Assembly: GCA_903828565.1 (NCBI GenBank)
Contig: CAIKMQ010000007.1
Coordinates: 1-38,735 of the forward strand
Length of the DNA: 38,735 bases
Reading direction: 5' to 3'
DNA from: an uncultured Leptolinea sp.
GTDB taxonomy: Bacteria; Chloroflexota; Anaerolineae; Anaerolineales; Anaerolineaceae
A program made the position numbers and the translations under genes. Below the pieces are notes generated by a model, which did no database searches, was not told the DNA's origin, and was given only the letters and a program-made list of their open reading frames with translations. This document shows, piece by piece, positions 23,873 to 32,946 of the stretch. Position 1 is the stretch's first letter; the number at the start of each line of letters is the position of its first letter.

Positions 23873-23902
23873 AAAGGCCCCGTTTCGGGGTCTTTATTTT
23901 TA
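23873..23902 (+). terminator. Terminator after the YtxH gene
   Basis: A 10-bp stem including one G-U pair (23873-23882 with 23886-23895) with a TTT loop is followed by ATTTTT. It reaches the stop of the convergent minus-strand peptidase gene at 23900. Confidence 0.88.
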
Positions 23903-25939
23903 ATGGACCGTAAGTTGGTAGGCTGCCGGGGTGGTGATGTAGCGAGTTGCGCCAGAAATGATCAGAGCAATTTTGGGGGAGACTCCAAAATCCAATGGGA
24001 TACTGAGCCTGGCACCTGCGGGCACTTCAAGGGGTGTTACTCTGGTTTCTTTACCGAACTCAATCAGGGTGATCAGGTACTTCTGAGGCATTTGATTGCG
24101 GATGCGGGTAAAACCGGCTCCCTGCCACCCGCCATCACCACTTTCAAAATCCTCGTCATATCCGATCGCAGGAATTTGGATGTCATCCACCAGGAACCCT
24201 TCGCCATTGATCGCCGCATCCGTGACGTACTCAAAACGCAGCCAGACCTGTCCGCCGCGAAAATCGCTTAGATTAACCGTTTCCACTTGCCAGCCACGGC
24301 TTTGGCCATTGTAACCAAACCCATAATTACTGCCGGTCTTATTCGCATCTGTCCCGCCGGGCGTCTGGAGTATCTGCCAAACGCGCCCATCCCGTGAGGC
24401 TTCCACATAGACATAATCGAAATCCGTTTCGAGGTCATACCAGGTTTTATATGAAAGAAGTACATCACCACCAACCTGGCTCAGGTCAAACTGACGCGTA
24501 AGGGTCGTATCTGATTCATCGCCCCGGAAAGACCAGAAGGCAAATTCACCGGATGCCGGCTGAACAGGCAGGATCGGCACATCTGTTGTTCCCTGAAATT
24601 CCAGGGTGTTCTTACCCCGGCAGGTAAACTCATAGATATCCACCCCAAACTGGGATACTTCGGATGCCAGCTGGTAGCTCCCGCAGGAAGTAATGAGAGC
24701 TGTAGGCTCTGTCCCGATCAAAGATGGGAGAGAACTGTAAGAATACCGCCCATCCGCTACTGTTGGATCATTCAAGTAGGTGGCAGTTGCCCACTCCGCA
24801 AAGACGTCCTCTGCTGTATAGGCAGTACCATCCGCCGGGTTCACCAAACTTTCGAGTGTCAGCTGGTCATCGACTGCTGCCAGTCCATTCGATTGCAAAC
24901 CAGGTAAGGCTTGCGCAAAACCCTCTCCAAAGCGGTCCAGCAGGTAAGTAAAAAACAGGTAGCTAGCTCCGTAATGCGCGCCGTTGCTGCCTTCTTCTTC
25001 CCAATCAGTTAGCTGGGTATCTGAGTGGCGGGTGTAGCGTTGGGCAAACACTGTTTGCGGGTATCCATTGATGAGCGCTGAAAGTTCTGCCAGTCCTTCG
25101 TTGAACCAGGTTTCTTCATTGATATCCTGATACCAGTGGATCATATGCTGGAATTCATGCGCCAGCACAGCCAGGGTGAACTCACTGCCCGGGGTCAATC
25201 CATCCGCATTCATTACAAACAGTTCCCGCGCATTTGAGCGCGGGTTGACTGCGGGGGTGTATTCATCTGTAGAGGATGAATAACCGGCCAATCCATTACC
25301 CAACCCCGAGGCGAATAACACATGCAGGCGCGGATCATTGTCAACCCCAGGTGTCCATTCGCTTCCGAAAAATGCCCGCGTCCGGGGATAGATCTGACTT
25401 TCGAATATATTGGCCATGGCTGCATAAGCCGGTCCGTCATAAGGCACACCGGCCTGCGTCCAGAAATAACTATGGTCAGTGATCACTCGCAATATCGCAC
25501 GAACCTGAAAGGCTTCATGGGTGTCAGAATTGCTTACCCAGAAGGTCTCCTCATCACCGACCTCGAGGGGTACTTCCCTGAACGGGATCGACAATGGCAG
25601 GCCGTACTCACCCGTCAATCGTCCCACCAGGTCCACAGGGTTGTGGATGGGTACATCCAATGCTGCCAGGCTGGCCAACTGTTCTTCAGCCTGTGTCATG
25701 GACTGGTGGGAAGATGCCACTTCAGGTTGTAGGGTTGGCAGGAGGATCGCTTCGGCAGGTTTGTTTGCTGGAACAACGGTGGCTTGTAACGCTGTTGCAG
25801 CCTCCTCAACGACAGGCGATGGAAGTAGTTGTGATGGCACTGGCAGACCTTCCAGGAACCAGGTGATATAAAATCCACCTGCCACGAGGAATATCGCCAA
25901 CACGGTTTTTAACCAGGTGGGAGTGTGCCGTTTCATCAA
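23900..25939 (-). CDS. Membrane-anchored extracellular zinc metallopeptidase
   Basis: The 679-residue protein begins with a signal-anchor helix (about 9-29) and a Pro/Ala-rich spacer. The catalytic site is HEFQH (261-265), followed at 278-285 by WFNEGLAE, the gluzincin-type arrangement in which the downstream Glu is the third zinc ligand. The region after about residue 420 has the beta-sandwich look of the C-terminal part of immune-inhibitor-A-type (M6-like) proteases (VLLSYKTWYDLETDFDYVYV, FLVDDIQIPAIGYDEDFESG). It is expected to act outside the cell on proteins. It lies 21 bp downstream of a lipoprotein gene. Its peptidase family number is uncertain. Confidence 0.82.
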   Translation of the reverse strand: MMKRHTPTWLKTVLAIFLVAGGFYITWFLEGLPVPSQLLPSPVVEEAATALQATVVPANKPAEAILLPTLQPEVASSHQSMTQAEEQLASLAALDVPIHNPVDLVGRLTGEYGLPLSIPFREVPLEVGDEETFWVSNSDTHEAFQVRAILRVITDHSYFWTQAGVPYDGPAYAAMANIFESQIYPRTRAFFGSEWTPGVDNDPRLHVLFASGLGNGLAGYSSSTDEYTPAVNPRSNARELFVMNADGLTPGSEFTLAVLAHEFQHMIHWYQDINEETWFNEGLAELSALINGYPQTVFAQRYTRHSDTQLTDWEEEGSNGAHYGASYLFFTYLLDRFGEGFAQALPGLQSNGLAAVDDQLTLESLVNPADGTAYTAEDVFAEWATATYLNDPTVADGRYSYSSLPSLIGTEPTALITSCGSYQLASEVSQFGVDIYEFTCRGKNTLEFQGTTDVPILPVQPASGEFAFWSFRGDESDTTLTRQFDLSQVGGDVLLSYKTWYDLETDFDYVYVEASRDGRVWQILQTPGGTDANKTGSNYGFGYNGQSRGWQVETVNLSDFRGGQVWLRFEYVTDAAINGEGFLVDDIQIPAIGYDEDFESGDGGWQGAGFTRIRNQMPQKYLITLIEFGKETRVTPLEVPAGARLSIPLDFGVSPKIALIISGATRYITTPAAYQLTVH

Positions 25940-25960
25940 TTATCCGCGGGTCTTCCGATA

Positions 25961-26758
25961 CTATGGCGTCGCGGTTTGCAGGGACATGGGTACGAAATAC
26001 TCATACCCGGCTGCCTGACGAATGAAATTCACGATTACCAAGTTCTTTCCGCAATCCGCATAGGTATTGACAGCCACTTTGGATGTCAGGGCTTTTCCCG
26101 CCAGGTCGAATAATTGCACCGTGACCGTACCGGTACTATTCACAGCCGTAGCACCCAGCTGGATCTCATACCCGCCAGTGCCGTATGCCAGCGCGGAGCC
26201 TGTCAGCCCCATGCCGAGCAGATTGGAGGTAGTGCCATTCCATGTGCCAGCGGCACGCACGACCAGGTTCAGCACAGGGGATCCGCTATCATCAAATACC
26301 TGGCCGGCAATTCCCTGCCAGCCGCAACCGGAAGCGTTGGCATAATTGACCATGTAGACCGGAGAGCCGGGCTGTACCAGATAGGTATACGCAACAGCCG
26401 TTGGGGTGGAAGTTGGCGGGATAGGTGTGGCTGTTGGTGAGACCACTGTCGGAGAAGGTAAGGTTGTGGTTACTGTTGGCGTCCCAGCGGGCGAACTGAC
26501 AGTGGCTTGCGGTGTCACCCCTAATTGAACGGCGGATACCAGGAATGTCGGCAGGGGAGTTGGATATGCGGGAAAACCGGATTGGGTGACCAGGGCTTTC
26601 TCCAGCGCATCTGAACCCTCGCCTTTCTGAAGCAATGCTGTCGGGGTGGCTTCAAAGAGGGATGCCTTTGCACCTGCTTCAGGTAATGGACGCCCTCGCA
26701 GGCAACCGGTAAGCAGGCTGGCAAGCAGTATCAGGATCAGGTATTTTTGGTTCCGCAT
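25961..26758 (-). CDS. Lipoprotein with Pro/Thr-rich linker
   Basis: The start is set at MRNQKYLILILLASLLTGC: a clear lipobox (LTGC, modified Cys near residue 19) and GGAG 5 nt before the ATG. An earlier in-frame ATG at 26818 would bury the signal peptide. The 265-residue product has a Pro/Thr/Val-rich linker (PTPIPPTSTPTAV) and a C-terminal Ig-like or beta-sandwich domain (about 150-260) with two Cys that may pair (CGWQGIAGQVFD, YADCGKNLVIVNF). The function is unknown. It shares the transcript direction with the peptidase and the flippase-like gene. Confidence 0.82.
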   Translation of the reverse strand: MRNQKYLILILLASLLTGCLRGRPLPEAGAKASLFEATPTALLQKGEGSDALEKALVTQSGFPAYPTPLPTFLVSAVQLGVTPQATVSSPAGTPTVTTTLPSPTVVSPTATPIPPTSTPTAVAYTYLVQPGSPVYMVNYANASGCGWQGIAGQVFDDSGSPVLNLVVRAAGTWNGTTSNLLGMGLTGSALAYGTGGYEIQLGATAVNSTGTVTVQLFDLAGKALTSKVAVNTYADCGKNLVIVNFIRQAAGYEYFVPMSLQTATP

Positions 26759-26821
26759 GTTTTCTCCGGGGGAATTGGCGGGGCCTCCCCATCCAAATCT
26801 CCAGTTCATTCTGTGCAATAA

Positions 26822-27829
26822 TCAGACCAGCGAAGTATCCTGTTGTTTTTTATTGATCTTTCCGGCTCCCAGAAGCCAGAGACCCGGCAGACCCCAGAGA
26901 ACCACTGCGGCAACTATGGTGGCTTGTAATACCAGGATATAAGATAAGGCTGCCGTCCGGGTCACGCCAAATACCGGCAGGAGTGTGGTTGCCACGAATT
27001 GATAAATGCCAATATACCCCGGCGTGGATGGTATGGCGGAGGACAATCCCATTGCAGCCAGTGTCAGTAAAGCCTGCGGATAGGTCATGTCCCATCCGAG
27101 AGCATGGCTGACGGTCACGGCAGCTGTGGCATCCATGAACCACACCAGAGCTGAGAACGCCAAAAATCCAAATGCCCTGCCGGGATGGATAAATGCAGCT
27201 GCGCCTTCAAAGAACTCCTGCAGCAGCTGGCTCGCTCGCTGATGCACAGATTGCGGTAACGGCAGGCGGGAGAAGGTGCGCAGCACCCAGCCACTGATTC
27301 GTGGAAGGATCAGCAAGCCTAAAATAGTGACACCGCCCAGTATTCCCATCCACCGCATCGCCTGAGGCAGCCAATCGGGCATATCCCCGATGCCGGGAAT
27401 GACTACGACTGCGATCAGTACCAGTGTGACCGCGTCAAAGATGCGCTCGGTGATGGCTGTGGCAAAGGTGAATGATTTAGGAATATCTGCCTTACGCCCG
27501 AGCAGGAGCGAACGCAGCACCTCGCCGGCACGGGCAGGCAAAAATGTGTTACCCAGGTAACCTACAGCTGTGGCGAAGAACATTACCCAGGCAGGCACCT
27601 TCTTTTGCGCGCTGATCAATACACCCCAACGCAATCCTCTGAGGAAGATCGAGATGCTGCCGTAGAGAATGCTCAACACCAACAGGACGGGGTTGGCTTG
27701 TTTCAAAATACCCAGCATTTCGGTCCAGGAGATCCCGCGGATAGCCAGGGTAAGGAAAACCGCTGCCAGAATCACACCAGCCAGCAGAGAAATCCATTTG
27801 AAGAGTGTCTTCTTACGCTCAGTCTCCAT
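26822..27829 (-). CDS. Flippase-like membrane protein (LPG synthase TM / UPF0104 type)
   Basis: This multi-helix protein (335 residues from the proposed start) resembles the membrane domain of MprF and the AglD/UPF0104 proteins that move lipids across the membrane. Typical segments are SILYGSISIFLRGLRWGVLI, AVGYLGNTFLPARAGEVLRS and AAMGLSSAIPSTPGYIGIYQ, the last with the family's SxPSTPGYIG-type motif. I place the start at 27829, not at 27868, because a TGC-TATAAT extended -10 box (27842-27837) lies between the two and would make the earlier Met untranscribed. The mRNA would be leaderless. It heads the lipoprotein and peptidase unit. Confidence 0.87.
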   Translation of the reverse strand: METERKKTLFKWISLLAGVILAAVFLTLAIRGISWTEMLGILKQANPVLLVLSILYGSISIFLRGLRWGVLISAQKKVPAWVMFFATAVGYLGNTFLPARAGEVLRSLLLGRKADIPKSFTFATAITERIFDAVTLVLIAVVVIPGIGDMPDWLPQAMRWMGILGGVTILGLLILPRISGWVLRTFSRLPLPQSVHQRASQLLQEFFEGAAAFIHPGRAFGFLAFSALVWFMDATAAVTVSHALGWDMTYPQALLTLAAMGLSSAIPSTPGYIGIYQFVATTLLPVFGVTRTAALSYILVLQATIVAAVVLWGLPGLWLLGAGKINKKQQDTSLV

Positions 27830-27836
27830 AGATGAG

Positions 27837-27845
27837 ATTATAGCA
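27837..27845 (-). promoter_or_regulatory. Extended -10 promoter, leaderless start
   Basis: TGC-TATAAT on the minus strand ends 7 nt before the ATG at 27829. Together with the mirror promoter at 27900-27908 it forms a divergent promoter pair. Confidence 0.55.
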
Positions 27846-27899
27846 TGCTGAACTGCGGGAAATTTCACGGAATGCTGACACCGTGCCCGGTCTGTTCTT

Positions 27900-27908
27900 T
27901 GCTATAAT
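27900..27908 (+). promoter_or_regulatory. Extended -10 promoter, leaderless start
   Basis: TGC-TATAAT (hexamer 27903-27908) ends 7 nt before the ATG at 27916, the same spacing as in the divergent gene. It rules out the in-frame Met codons at 27883 and 27907 as starts. Confidence 0.55.
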
Positions 27909-27915
27909 GGCGGAT

Positions 27916-30063
27916 ATGAAACAATTACTCCAGAGCATGAAAACCGGTACATCCATCGTGGAGGAAGTCCCTATACCCTCCGTTAAGCCAGGCTGCGCAT
28001 TGGTGCAGACAGCAGCCTCGCTCGTTTCCGCTGGCACCGAGCGGATGCTGGTTGAATTCGGCCAGAAGAACCTGCTGCAGAAAGCCCGCTCCCGGCCGGA
28101 TCTTGCCCGGCAGGTGGTGGATAAAGCGCTGCGGGAAGGGGTTGTCACCGCATTGGAAGCTGCTTTTAGCCGGCTTGACCAACCCATGACGATGGGGTAT
28201 TCATCCGCCGGTGTGATCCTCGAGGTGGGAACTGGCTTGAAAGGATTCAAACCTGGTGACCGGGTGGCGTGTGCCGGGGGCGGATATGCCGTCCACGCGG
28301 AATACGCTGTCGTCCCTGCCAACCTGCTGGCACATGTACCGGAAAATGTGACTTTAGATGAAGCAGCCTTCACAACCCTGGGAGCTATCGCCATGCACGG
28401 TTTCAGGCTGGCTCAACCGCAAGTCGGTGAACGGGTGGCTATTATCGGGTTGGGGCTTCTCGGCCTTCTGGCTTGCGGGATAGCCCGCGCTGCCGGTTGC
28501 GAGGTTGCTGGTATCGATGTGGATGCGGGGCGGGTGAAGCTGGCTGCCAGCCTGGGATACCCTTCCGCTGTGCGGGCAGACGCTGAAGCTTTTCTTTCCG
28601 AACACTCCGGAGGTATGGGGTGGGATATCATCCTCATCTGTGCGGATACCCCCAGCAGCGACCCGGTAGAACTTGCCGGGAAAGTGGCTCGTGACCGCGG
28701 ACGCGTGATCGCGATCGGCGCTTTCGGGCTGAACATGCCACGTAAACCTTACTATGATAAAGAATTAACTTTCATGGTCTCCCGCTCTTACGGGCCTGGC
28801 CGATATGACCCGCAATACGAAGAGCAAGGGCAGGATTATCCCGCCGGCTATATTCGCTGGACGGAAGGACGGAACCTGCAATCTGTTCTCGACTTGCAGG
28901 GAAAAGGCCTGCTGGATGTCAAACCATTGATCTCGCATCGCTTCCCAATCAACGATGCTCTGGCTGCCTATGACTTAATCACGGGAAAAACCGGTACGCC
29001 TTTCCTGGGAGTTTTACTGACTTACCCTGAAGCTGCTGCTGAAATGACGCCTTCGCGTACCGTACCCAACCCTGTCGGGCTGACCACCAGCGGATTACCC
29101 GGATTGGGTGTGATCGGCGCAGGGATGTATGCCAACTCCACCTTTTTACCAGCTGTCCACAGGGTGGGCGGGGTAAGCCTGGTGGGTGTTGCCTCTGGCA
29201 CCGGTTTGAATGCCAGGTACGCCTCTCGCAAATATGGTTTCGCTTACAGCACCAGTGACACCGGCCAGATATTGGCAGATCCTGCCGTCCATATGGTGGC
29301 CATCCTCACCCGGCACGATCAGCACAGTAGGCAGGTGATTGCCGCGCTGGCAGCCGGAAAGCACGTCTATTGCGAAAAACCGCTGGCGATCGACACTGCC
29401 GGCGTGGAAGCGGTAATGCAGCAACTGGAAAAGCCCACGCAACCTTTATTGATGGTCGGTTTCAACCGCCGCTTTGCACCACTGGCCGCCCGGCTGCACG
29501 AGTTCATTGCTGGCAGCAGCGAACCGCGGATGGTGCATTACACGGTCAATGCCGGCGCCATCCCATTGACACACTGGACGCAGGACCCTGAGGTTGGCGG
29601 CGGGCGTATCATCGGCGAAGGCTGCCACTTCATTGATCTCGTCACCTGGTTGGCAGGCAGTCTGCCTGTCTGTGTGGTGGCACATGCCCTGCCGGATGGG
29701 AAACAATACAGGCAGGATAATGTCAGCCTTACGATCACCTATGCGAATGGTTCGGTCGGGGTGGTGGATTACCTGGCCAACGGTGATAAAGCCCATCCCA
29801 AAGAGCGCTGTGAGGTTTTCTGCGCCGGCCGGGTCGGCATCCTGGATGACTTCCGCTCGCTCAGCCTGGCATTCCACGGCCAAAAGCAGACATTCCGCAG
29901 TCCGTTGCGCCAGGATAAAGGCCACCGCTCTGCCTGGCGGGCATTTCTCTCAGGGATCCAGACCGGGGTAGCGCCCATCCCCTATGCAGAGATCCATGCT
30001 GTCAGCCTGACTGCCATTGCGGCAGTTGCATCGATACAGACAGGCAAGCCAATCCATCTTTAA
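27916..30063 (+). CDS. Bi-domain oxidoreductase: MDR-type dehydrogenase fused to Gfo/Idh/MocA
   Basis: The 715-residue protein joins two NAD(P)-binding enzymes. The N-terminal ~370 residues are a medium-chain dehydrogenase (PMTMGYSSAGVILEVGTGL, GFKPGDRVACAGGGYA, RVAIIGLGLLGLLACGIARA) without the structural four-Cys zinc loop or the usual GHE zinc site. The C-terminal ~320 residues are a Gfo/Idh/MocA oxidoreductase: GLGVIGAGMYANSTFLPAV, GKHVYCEKPLAID and GEGCHFIDLVTWLAG. Such fusions are known in polysaccharide or nucleotide-sugar gene sets. The reaction is unknown. A perfect 12-bp terminator follows. Confidence 0.92.
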   Translation: MKQLLQSMKTGTSIVEEVPIPSVKPGCALVQTAASLVSAGTERMLVEFGQKNLLQKARSRPDLARQVVDKALREGVVTALEAAFSRLDQPMTMGYSSAGVILEVGTGLKGFKPGDRVACAGGGYAVHAEYAVVPANLLAHVPENVTLDEAAFTTLGAIAMHGFRLAQPQVGERVAIIGLGLLGLLACGIARAAGCEVAGIDVDAGRVKLAASLGYPSAVRADAEAFLSEHSGGMGWDIILICADTPSSDPVELAGKVARDRGRVIAIGAFGLNMPRKPYYDKELTFMVSRSYGPGRYDPQYEEQGQDYPAGYIRWTEGRNLQSVLDLQGKGLLDVKPLISHRFPINDALAAYDLITGKTGTPFLGVLLTYPEAAAEMTPSRTVPNPVGLTTSGLPGLGVIGAGMYANSTFLPAVHRVGGVSLVGVASGTGLNARYASRKYGFAYSTSDTGQILADPAVHMVAILTRHDQHSRQVIAALAAGKHVYCEKPLAIDTAGVEAVMQQLEKPTQPLLMVGFNRRFAPLAARLHEFIAGSSEPRMVHYTVNAGAIPLTHWTQDPEVGGGRIIGEGCHFIDLVTWLAGSLPVCVVAHALPDGKQYRQDNVSLTITYANGSVGVVDYLANGDKAHPKERCEVFCAGRVGILDDFRSLSLAFHGQKQTFRSPLRQDKGHRSAWRAFLSGIQTGVAPIPYAEIHAVSLTAIAAVASIQTGKPIHL

Positions 30064-30088
30064 ACCTGGATAATTAACGACCTCTTGT

Positions 30089-30128
30089 AAGCGCGCCAGG
30101 ATCTGCAGAACCCTGGCGCGCTTCTTGA
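30089..30128 (+). terminator. Terminator after the bi-domain oxidoreductase
   Basis: A perfect 12-bp GC-rich stem (30089-30100 with 30112-30123) with an 11-nt loop is followed by a modestly T-rich tail (CTTGATTT). Confidence 0.8.
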
Positions 30129-30147
30129 TTTCCCATCAGCCTGCAGG

Positions 30148-30156
30148 TGATATAAT
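30148..30156 (+). promoter_or_regulatory. Extended -10 promoter of the 2-oxoacid oxidoreductase operon
   Basis: TGA-TATAAT (hexamer 30151-30156) predicts a start near 30163, with a leader of about 31 nt and GGAGG at 30184-30188. A TTGATT at 30125-30130 is 20 bp away, too far for a normal -35. Confidence 0.55.
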
Positions 30157-30157
30157 A

Positions 30158-30188
30158 CCTCCGTAGCACTCATATCATGCAACGGAGG
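30158..30188. promoter_or_regulatory. Inverted repeat spanning transcription start and Shine-Dalgarno
   Basis: CCTCCGT (30158-30164) and ACGGAGG (30182-30188) are perfect complements, extended inward across an A/A mismatch by GCA (30166-30168) and TGC (30178-30180). The right arm contains the ribosome binding site of the ferredoxin subunit. If transcription starts near 30163 this is more likely a DNA operator than an RNA hairpin; an upstream start would make it SD-sequestering. Confidence 0.5.
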
Positions 30189-30193
30189 AATGA

Positions 30194-30430
30194 ATGCCCC
30201 CCAAGGGACGAATAGTTGTTGATGACCGCTATTGCAAAGGTTGCGAACTGTGCATTGTGGAATGCCCACAGAATGTCATGGAGCTCGATTTGAGCCGTCT
30301 GACACCCAAAGGCTACCACCCCGCGCATCTCAAAACCGAAGGCTGCACCGGTTGCGCTGTCTGCGCTCTCGTCTGCCCTGAAGCCGCTATCACTGTCTAC
30401 CGCGAAACGGTACAGCGAGGTGAATCATGA
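30194..30430 (+). CDS. Ferredoxin-type delta subunit of 2-oxoacid:ferredoxin oxidoreductase
   Basis: The 78-residue protein carries two [4Fe-4S] clusters: C14, C17, C20, C24 (CKGCELCIVECP) and C51, C54, C57, C61 (CTGCAVCALVCP). It passes electrons from the thiamine-containing catalytic subunits to ferredoxin. It is the first gene of the operon and overlaps the alpha subunit by ATGA, as in KorDABC and VorDABC clusters. GGAGG lies 5 nt before the ATG. Confidence 0.93.
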   Translation: MPPKGRIVVDDRYCKGCELCIVECPQNVMELDLSRLTPKGYHPAHLKTEGCTGCAVCALVCPEAAITVYRETVQRGES

Positions 30431-31533
30431 CACGCGAATTACTTAAAGGAAACATCGCGATCGCCGAAGCGTCCATCCGCGCCGGATTGGATGCCTATTT
30501 TGGTTATCCAATCACCCCGCAGACTGAATTGCTTGAATGGATGTCTGCCCGCATGCCAGAACTTGGACGCGCTTTTGTTCAGGCTGAAAGCGAGCTGGGA
30601 GCCATCAATATGGTCTATGGCGCTGCCTGCACAGGCAAACGCGTGATGACCTCCTCTTCCTCTCCTGGCATCAGCCTGATGATGGAAGGTATCTCTTATA
30701 TTGCCGGCACTGAAGTACCCATGGTACTGGTGGATGTCATGCGCGGCGGCCCCGGGTTGGGGAATATTTCTCCTTCTCAGAGCGATTACAACCAAATCGT
30801 TCACGGCGGCGGACACGGTGATTATCACACCATTTGTCTGGCCCCATCGACAGTACAAGAAGCAGTCGATCTGACCGTGCTGGCTTATGACCTGGCCGAT
30901 AAATACCGCGCCATTGCAGTCGTCCTTACAGAAGGCTCCCTGGGGCAGATGATGGAACCTGCTGAGCTACCCCCGTTTCAGCCTCTCAAAACCACCTTCC
31001 CCGATTGGGCTGTTTCAGGTGCAGAAGGCCGCGATCGCCGCTTCCTTAGCTCCATCTACCTGAATCCACCGGATGAAGAAGTAACCAACTTACGGTTACT
31101 GCGCCGCTGGCAGCAGATTCAGGCTAACGAAGTGCGCTATAAAGAGTATTACCTGGATGATGCCGATTTTGCAGTCATTGGGTTCGGTTCCACCGGCCGG
31201 ATTGCATTGACCGCTGTCCGCGCCGCGCGGGCGGAAGGCATCAAAGTCGGCCTGCTGCGACCGATCACCGTCAGCCCCTTCCCGATCAAAGAAGTGGAAG
31301 AATTATCAAAACGCGTCAAGGGTATCCTGGTCACTGAGATGAACTCTGGCCAGATGCTGGACGATGTCAGCCTGGCCGTCATGGGCCGCACCCCGGTGGA
31401 ATTCTTTGCCCGTCTGGGTGGGGTGATGCCCTTCCCCGATGAGATCCTTGCCGAGATCCGCCGTATGTCCACTTCAGACCTGAAGCTGGAAGGTAACCCG
31501 CGCGACCGCTGGCTGGCTCGCATGGCTGCCTGA
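30427..31533 (+). CDS. vorB: 2-oxoacid:acceptor oxidoreductase alpha subunit (VorB/KorA type)
   Basis: This subunit takes part in the oxidative decarboxylation of a 2-oxoacid to acyl-CoA, CO2 and reduced ferredoxin. The 368 residues show the [29 protein letters not shown] start typical of VorB/KorA (split here only for description), the segment [25 protein letters not shown], and [19 protein letters not shown]. Domain order is pyrimidine-binding domain (about 1-220), then the transketolase C-terminal-like domain (about 250-365, [17 protein letters not shown]). Closest-looking annotated proteins handle branched-chain 2-oxoacids or 2-oxoglutarate, and the sequence alone does not decide. It is separated from the beta subunit by 13 bp. 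Confidence 0.92.
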   Translation: MTRELLKGNIAIAEASIRAGLDAYFGYPITPQTELLEWMSARMPELGRAFVQAESELGAINMVYGAACTGKRVMTSSSSPGISLMMEGISYIAGTEVPMVLVDVMRGGPGLGNISPSQSDYNQIVHGGGHGDYHTICLAPSTVQEAVDLTVLAYDLADKYRAIAVVLTEGSLGQMMEPAELPPFQPLKTTFPDWAVSGAEGRDRRFLSSIYLNPPDEEVTNLRLLRRWQQIQANEVRYKEYYLDDADFAVIGFGSTGRIALTAVRAARAEGIKVGLLRPITVSPFPIKEVEELSKRVKGILVTEMNSGQMLDDVSLAVMGRTPVEFFARLGGVMPFPDEILAEIRRMSTSDLKLEGNPRDRWLARMAA

Positions 31534-31546
31534 TGAGGAGAGAAGA

Positions 31547-32317
31547 ATGACAACCGCAGAAACTCTGGTTTATTCCCGCCCCAAATCTTTTACCGACGTG
31601 CAGAGCCACTATTGCCCTGGCTGCACGCATGGTGTGGCTCACCGCCTGGTAGCTGAAGTGTTGGATGAGATGGGTATGCGTGAGCACACCATCGGCGTCG
31701 CTTCAGTCGGCTGCTCGGTCTTTGCCTACAACTATTTCAATATGGATTTCGTGCAGGCACCGCACGGCCGCGCCCCCGCTATGGCTACCGGCGTCAAGCG
31801 CGTGTACCCCGACCGTCTGGTCTTCACCTACCAGGGTGATGGCGATATGATCTCCATCGGTTCCGGTGAGATTGTGCATGCCGCTGCCCGTGGTGAGAAC
31901 ATCACTGTGATCTTCCTTAACAATGCCAACTACGGCATGACGGGCGGACAGATGGCACCCACCACGCTGCCGGGCATGAAGACCACCAGCTCCCCCAACG
32001 GCCGCGATGTTGAAACGACCGGGTTCCCAATTCGCGCAGCCGAAATGCTGGCTTCGTTGGATGGAGCCAGCTATGTCGTGCGCCGTTCTTTACACGACCC
32101 GAAGAACACCCGCCTGGCCAAGAAAGCCATTCGCACCGCGTTCGAGACACAAGCCCGCGGGTTGGGCTTTTCTCTGGTGGAACTGCTCTCGAGCTGCCCG
32201 ACCAACTGGGGTATCAATCCGGATGATTCTCTGGATTTCATCGAACAGAAAATGATCCCGTATTACCCGCTGGGTGATTTCAAAGTCTCCCCCTTAGTGG
32301 CTGAAGCCAAAATATAG
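31547..32317 (+). CDS. 2-oxoacid:acceptor oxidoreductase beta subunit (thiamine diphosphate-binding)
   Basis: The 256-residue beta subunit binds thiamine diphosphate. The cofactor motif is complete: [12 protein letters not shown] from residue 97, followed after about 25 residues by [15 protein letters not shown] at 23-26 is the conserved N-terminal Cys pair of the family. [16 protein letters not shown] and [13 protein letters not shown] are also characteristic of KorB/VorA-like subunits. GAGGAG precedes the ATG. It cooperates with the alpha, gamma and ferredoxin subunits. Confidence 0.94.
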   Translation: MTTAETLVYSRPKSFTDVQSHYCPGCTHGVAHRLVAEVLDEMGMREHTIGVASVGCSVFAYNYFNMDFVQAPHGRAPAMATGVKRVYPDRLVFTYQGDGDMISIGSGEIVHAAARGENITVIFLNNANYGMTGGQMAPTTLPGMKTTSSPNGRDVETTGFPIRAAEMLASLDGASYVVRRSLHDPKNTRLAKKAIRTAFETQARGLGFSLVELLSSCPTNWGINPDDSLDFIEQKMIPYYPLGDFKVSPLVAEAKI

Positions 32318-32325
32318 GAGCCGCC

Positions 32326-32865
32326 ATGCAAACTGAAGTGATCGTTTCAGGTTTTGGCGGACAGGGTACCCTGTTTGCCGGTCAGTTGATCTCGTATGCC
32401 GCCATGGAAAGCGGAAAGAATACTACGTGGATTCCATCCTACGGGCCGGAAATGCGCGGCGGTACAGCCAACTGCACCGTTGTTGTCTCGGATGACGAGA
32501 TTGGATCTCCCCTCGCGCGTAACCCCGAAGCTGTGATTGCCATGAACCTGCCTTCCATGGATAAATATGAACCGCTGGTCAAACCGGGTGGTATTCTCGT
32601 GGTCAATCAGTCCATGGTGGACCGTAAGGTCAAGCGCACGGATATCAAGGTCGTATACATCGAAGCCAATAAGATCGCGGAAGAACTGGGCAATAAGCGC
32701 CTGGCGAACATGGTCATGGTTGGCGGTTTACTAGCCAACCACCCCTTCCTGAAAACGGAAGATATGGAAAAAGCCCTCAAAGAGCATCTGCCTGCTAAAC
32801 ACGCAAAATTGCTGGATGTGAACTACCAGGCACTCCGCCGCGGAGCTGGCCATAAAGCCGCCTAG
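32326..32865 (+). CDS. 2-oxoacid:acceptor oxidoreductase gamma subunit
   Basis: The 179-residue gamma subunit has the N-terminal [14 protein letters not shown] motif (from residue 9), then [24 protein letters not shown], the CoA/partner contact region, and a C-terminal helical tail. GGAG lies 5 nt before the ATG and 8 bp separate it from the beta subunit. It completes a four-subunit enzyme (ferredoxin, alpha, beta, gamma). A strong terminator follows. Confidence 0.94.
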   Translation: MQTEVIVSGFGGQGTLFAGQLISYAAMESGKNTTWIPSYGPEMRGGTANCTVVVSDDEIGSPLARNPEAVIAMNLPSMDKYEPLVKPGGILVVNQSMVDRKVKRTDIKVVYIEANKIAEELGNKRLANMVMVGGLLANHPFLKTEDMEKALKEHLPAKHAKLLDVNYQALRRGAGHKAA

Positions 32866-32893
32866 TGATATCCTCCATTGTTGGAAATAACGT

Positions 32894-32920
32894 AAACGGG
32901 CGCTTACGCGCCCGTTTTCT
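32894..32920. terminator. Terminator after the 2-oxoacid oxidoreductase operon
   Basis: A perfect 10-bp stem (32894-32903 with 32908-32917), loop TTAC, with T residues in and after the 3' arm (GTTTTCT). It probably also serves the convergent PPOX gene. Confidence 0.88.
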
Positions 32921-32946
32921 ACTCCTTCGATCTATCCAACGGCAAT

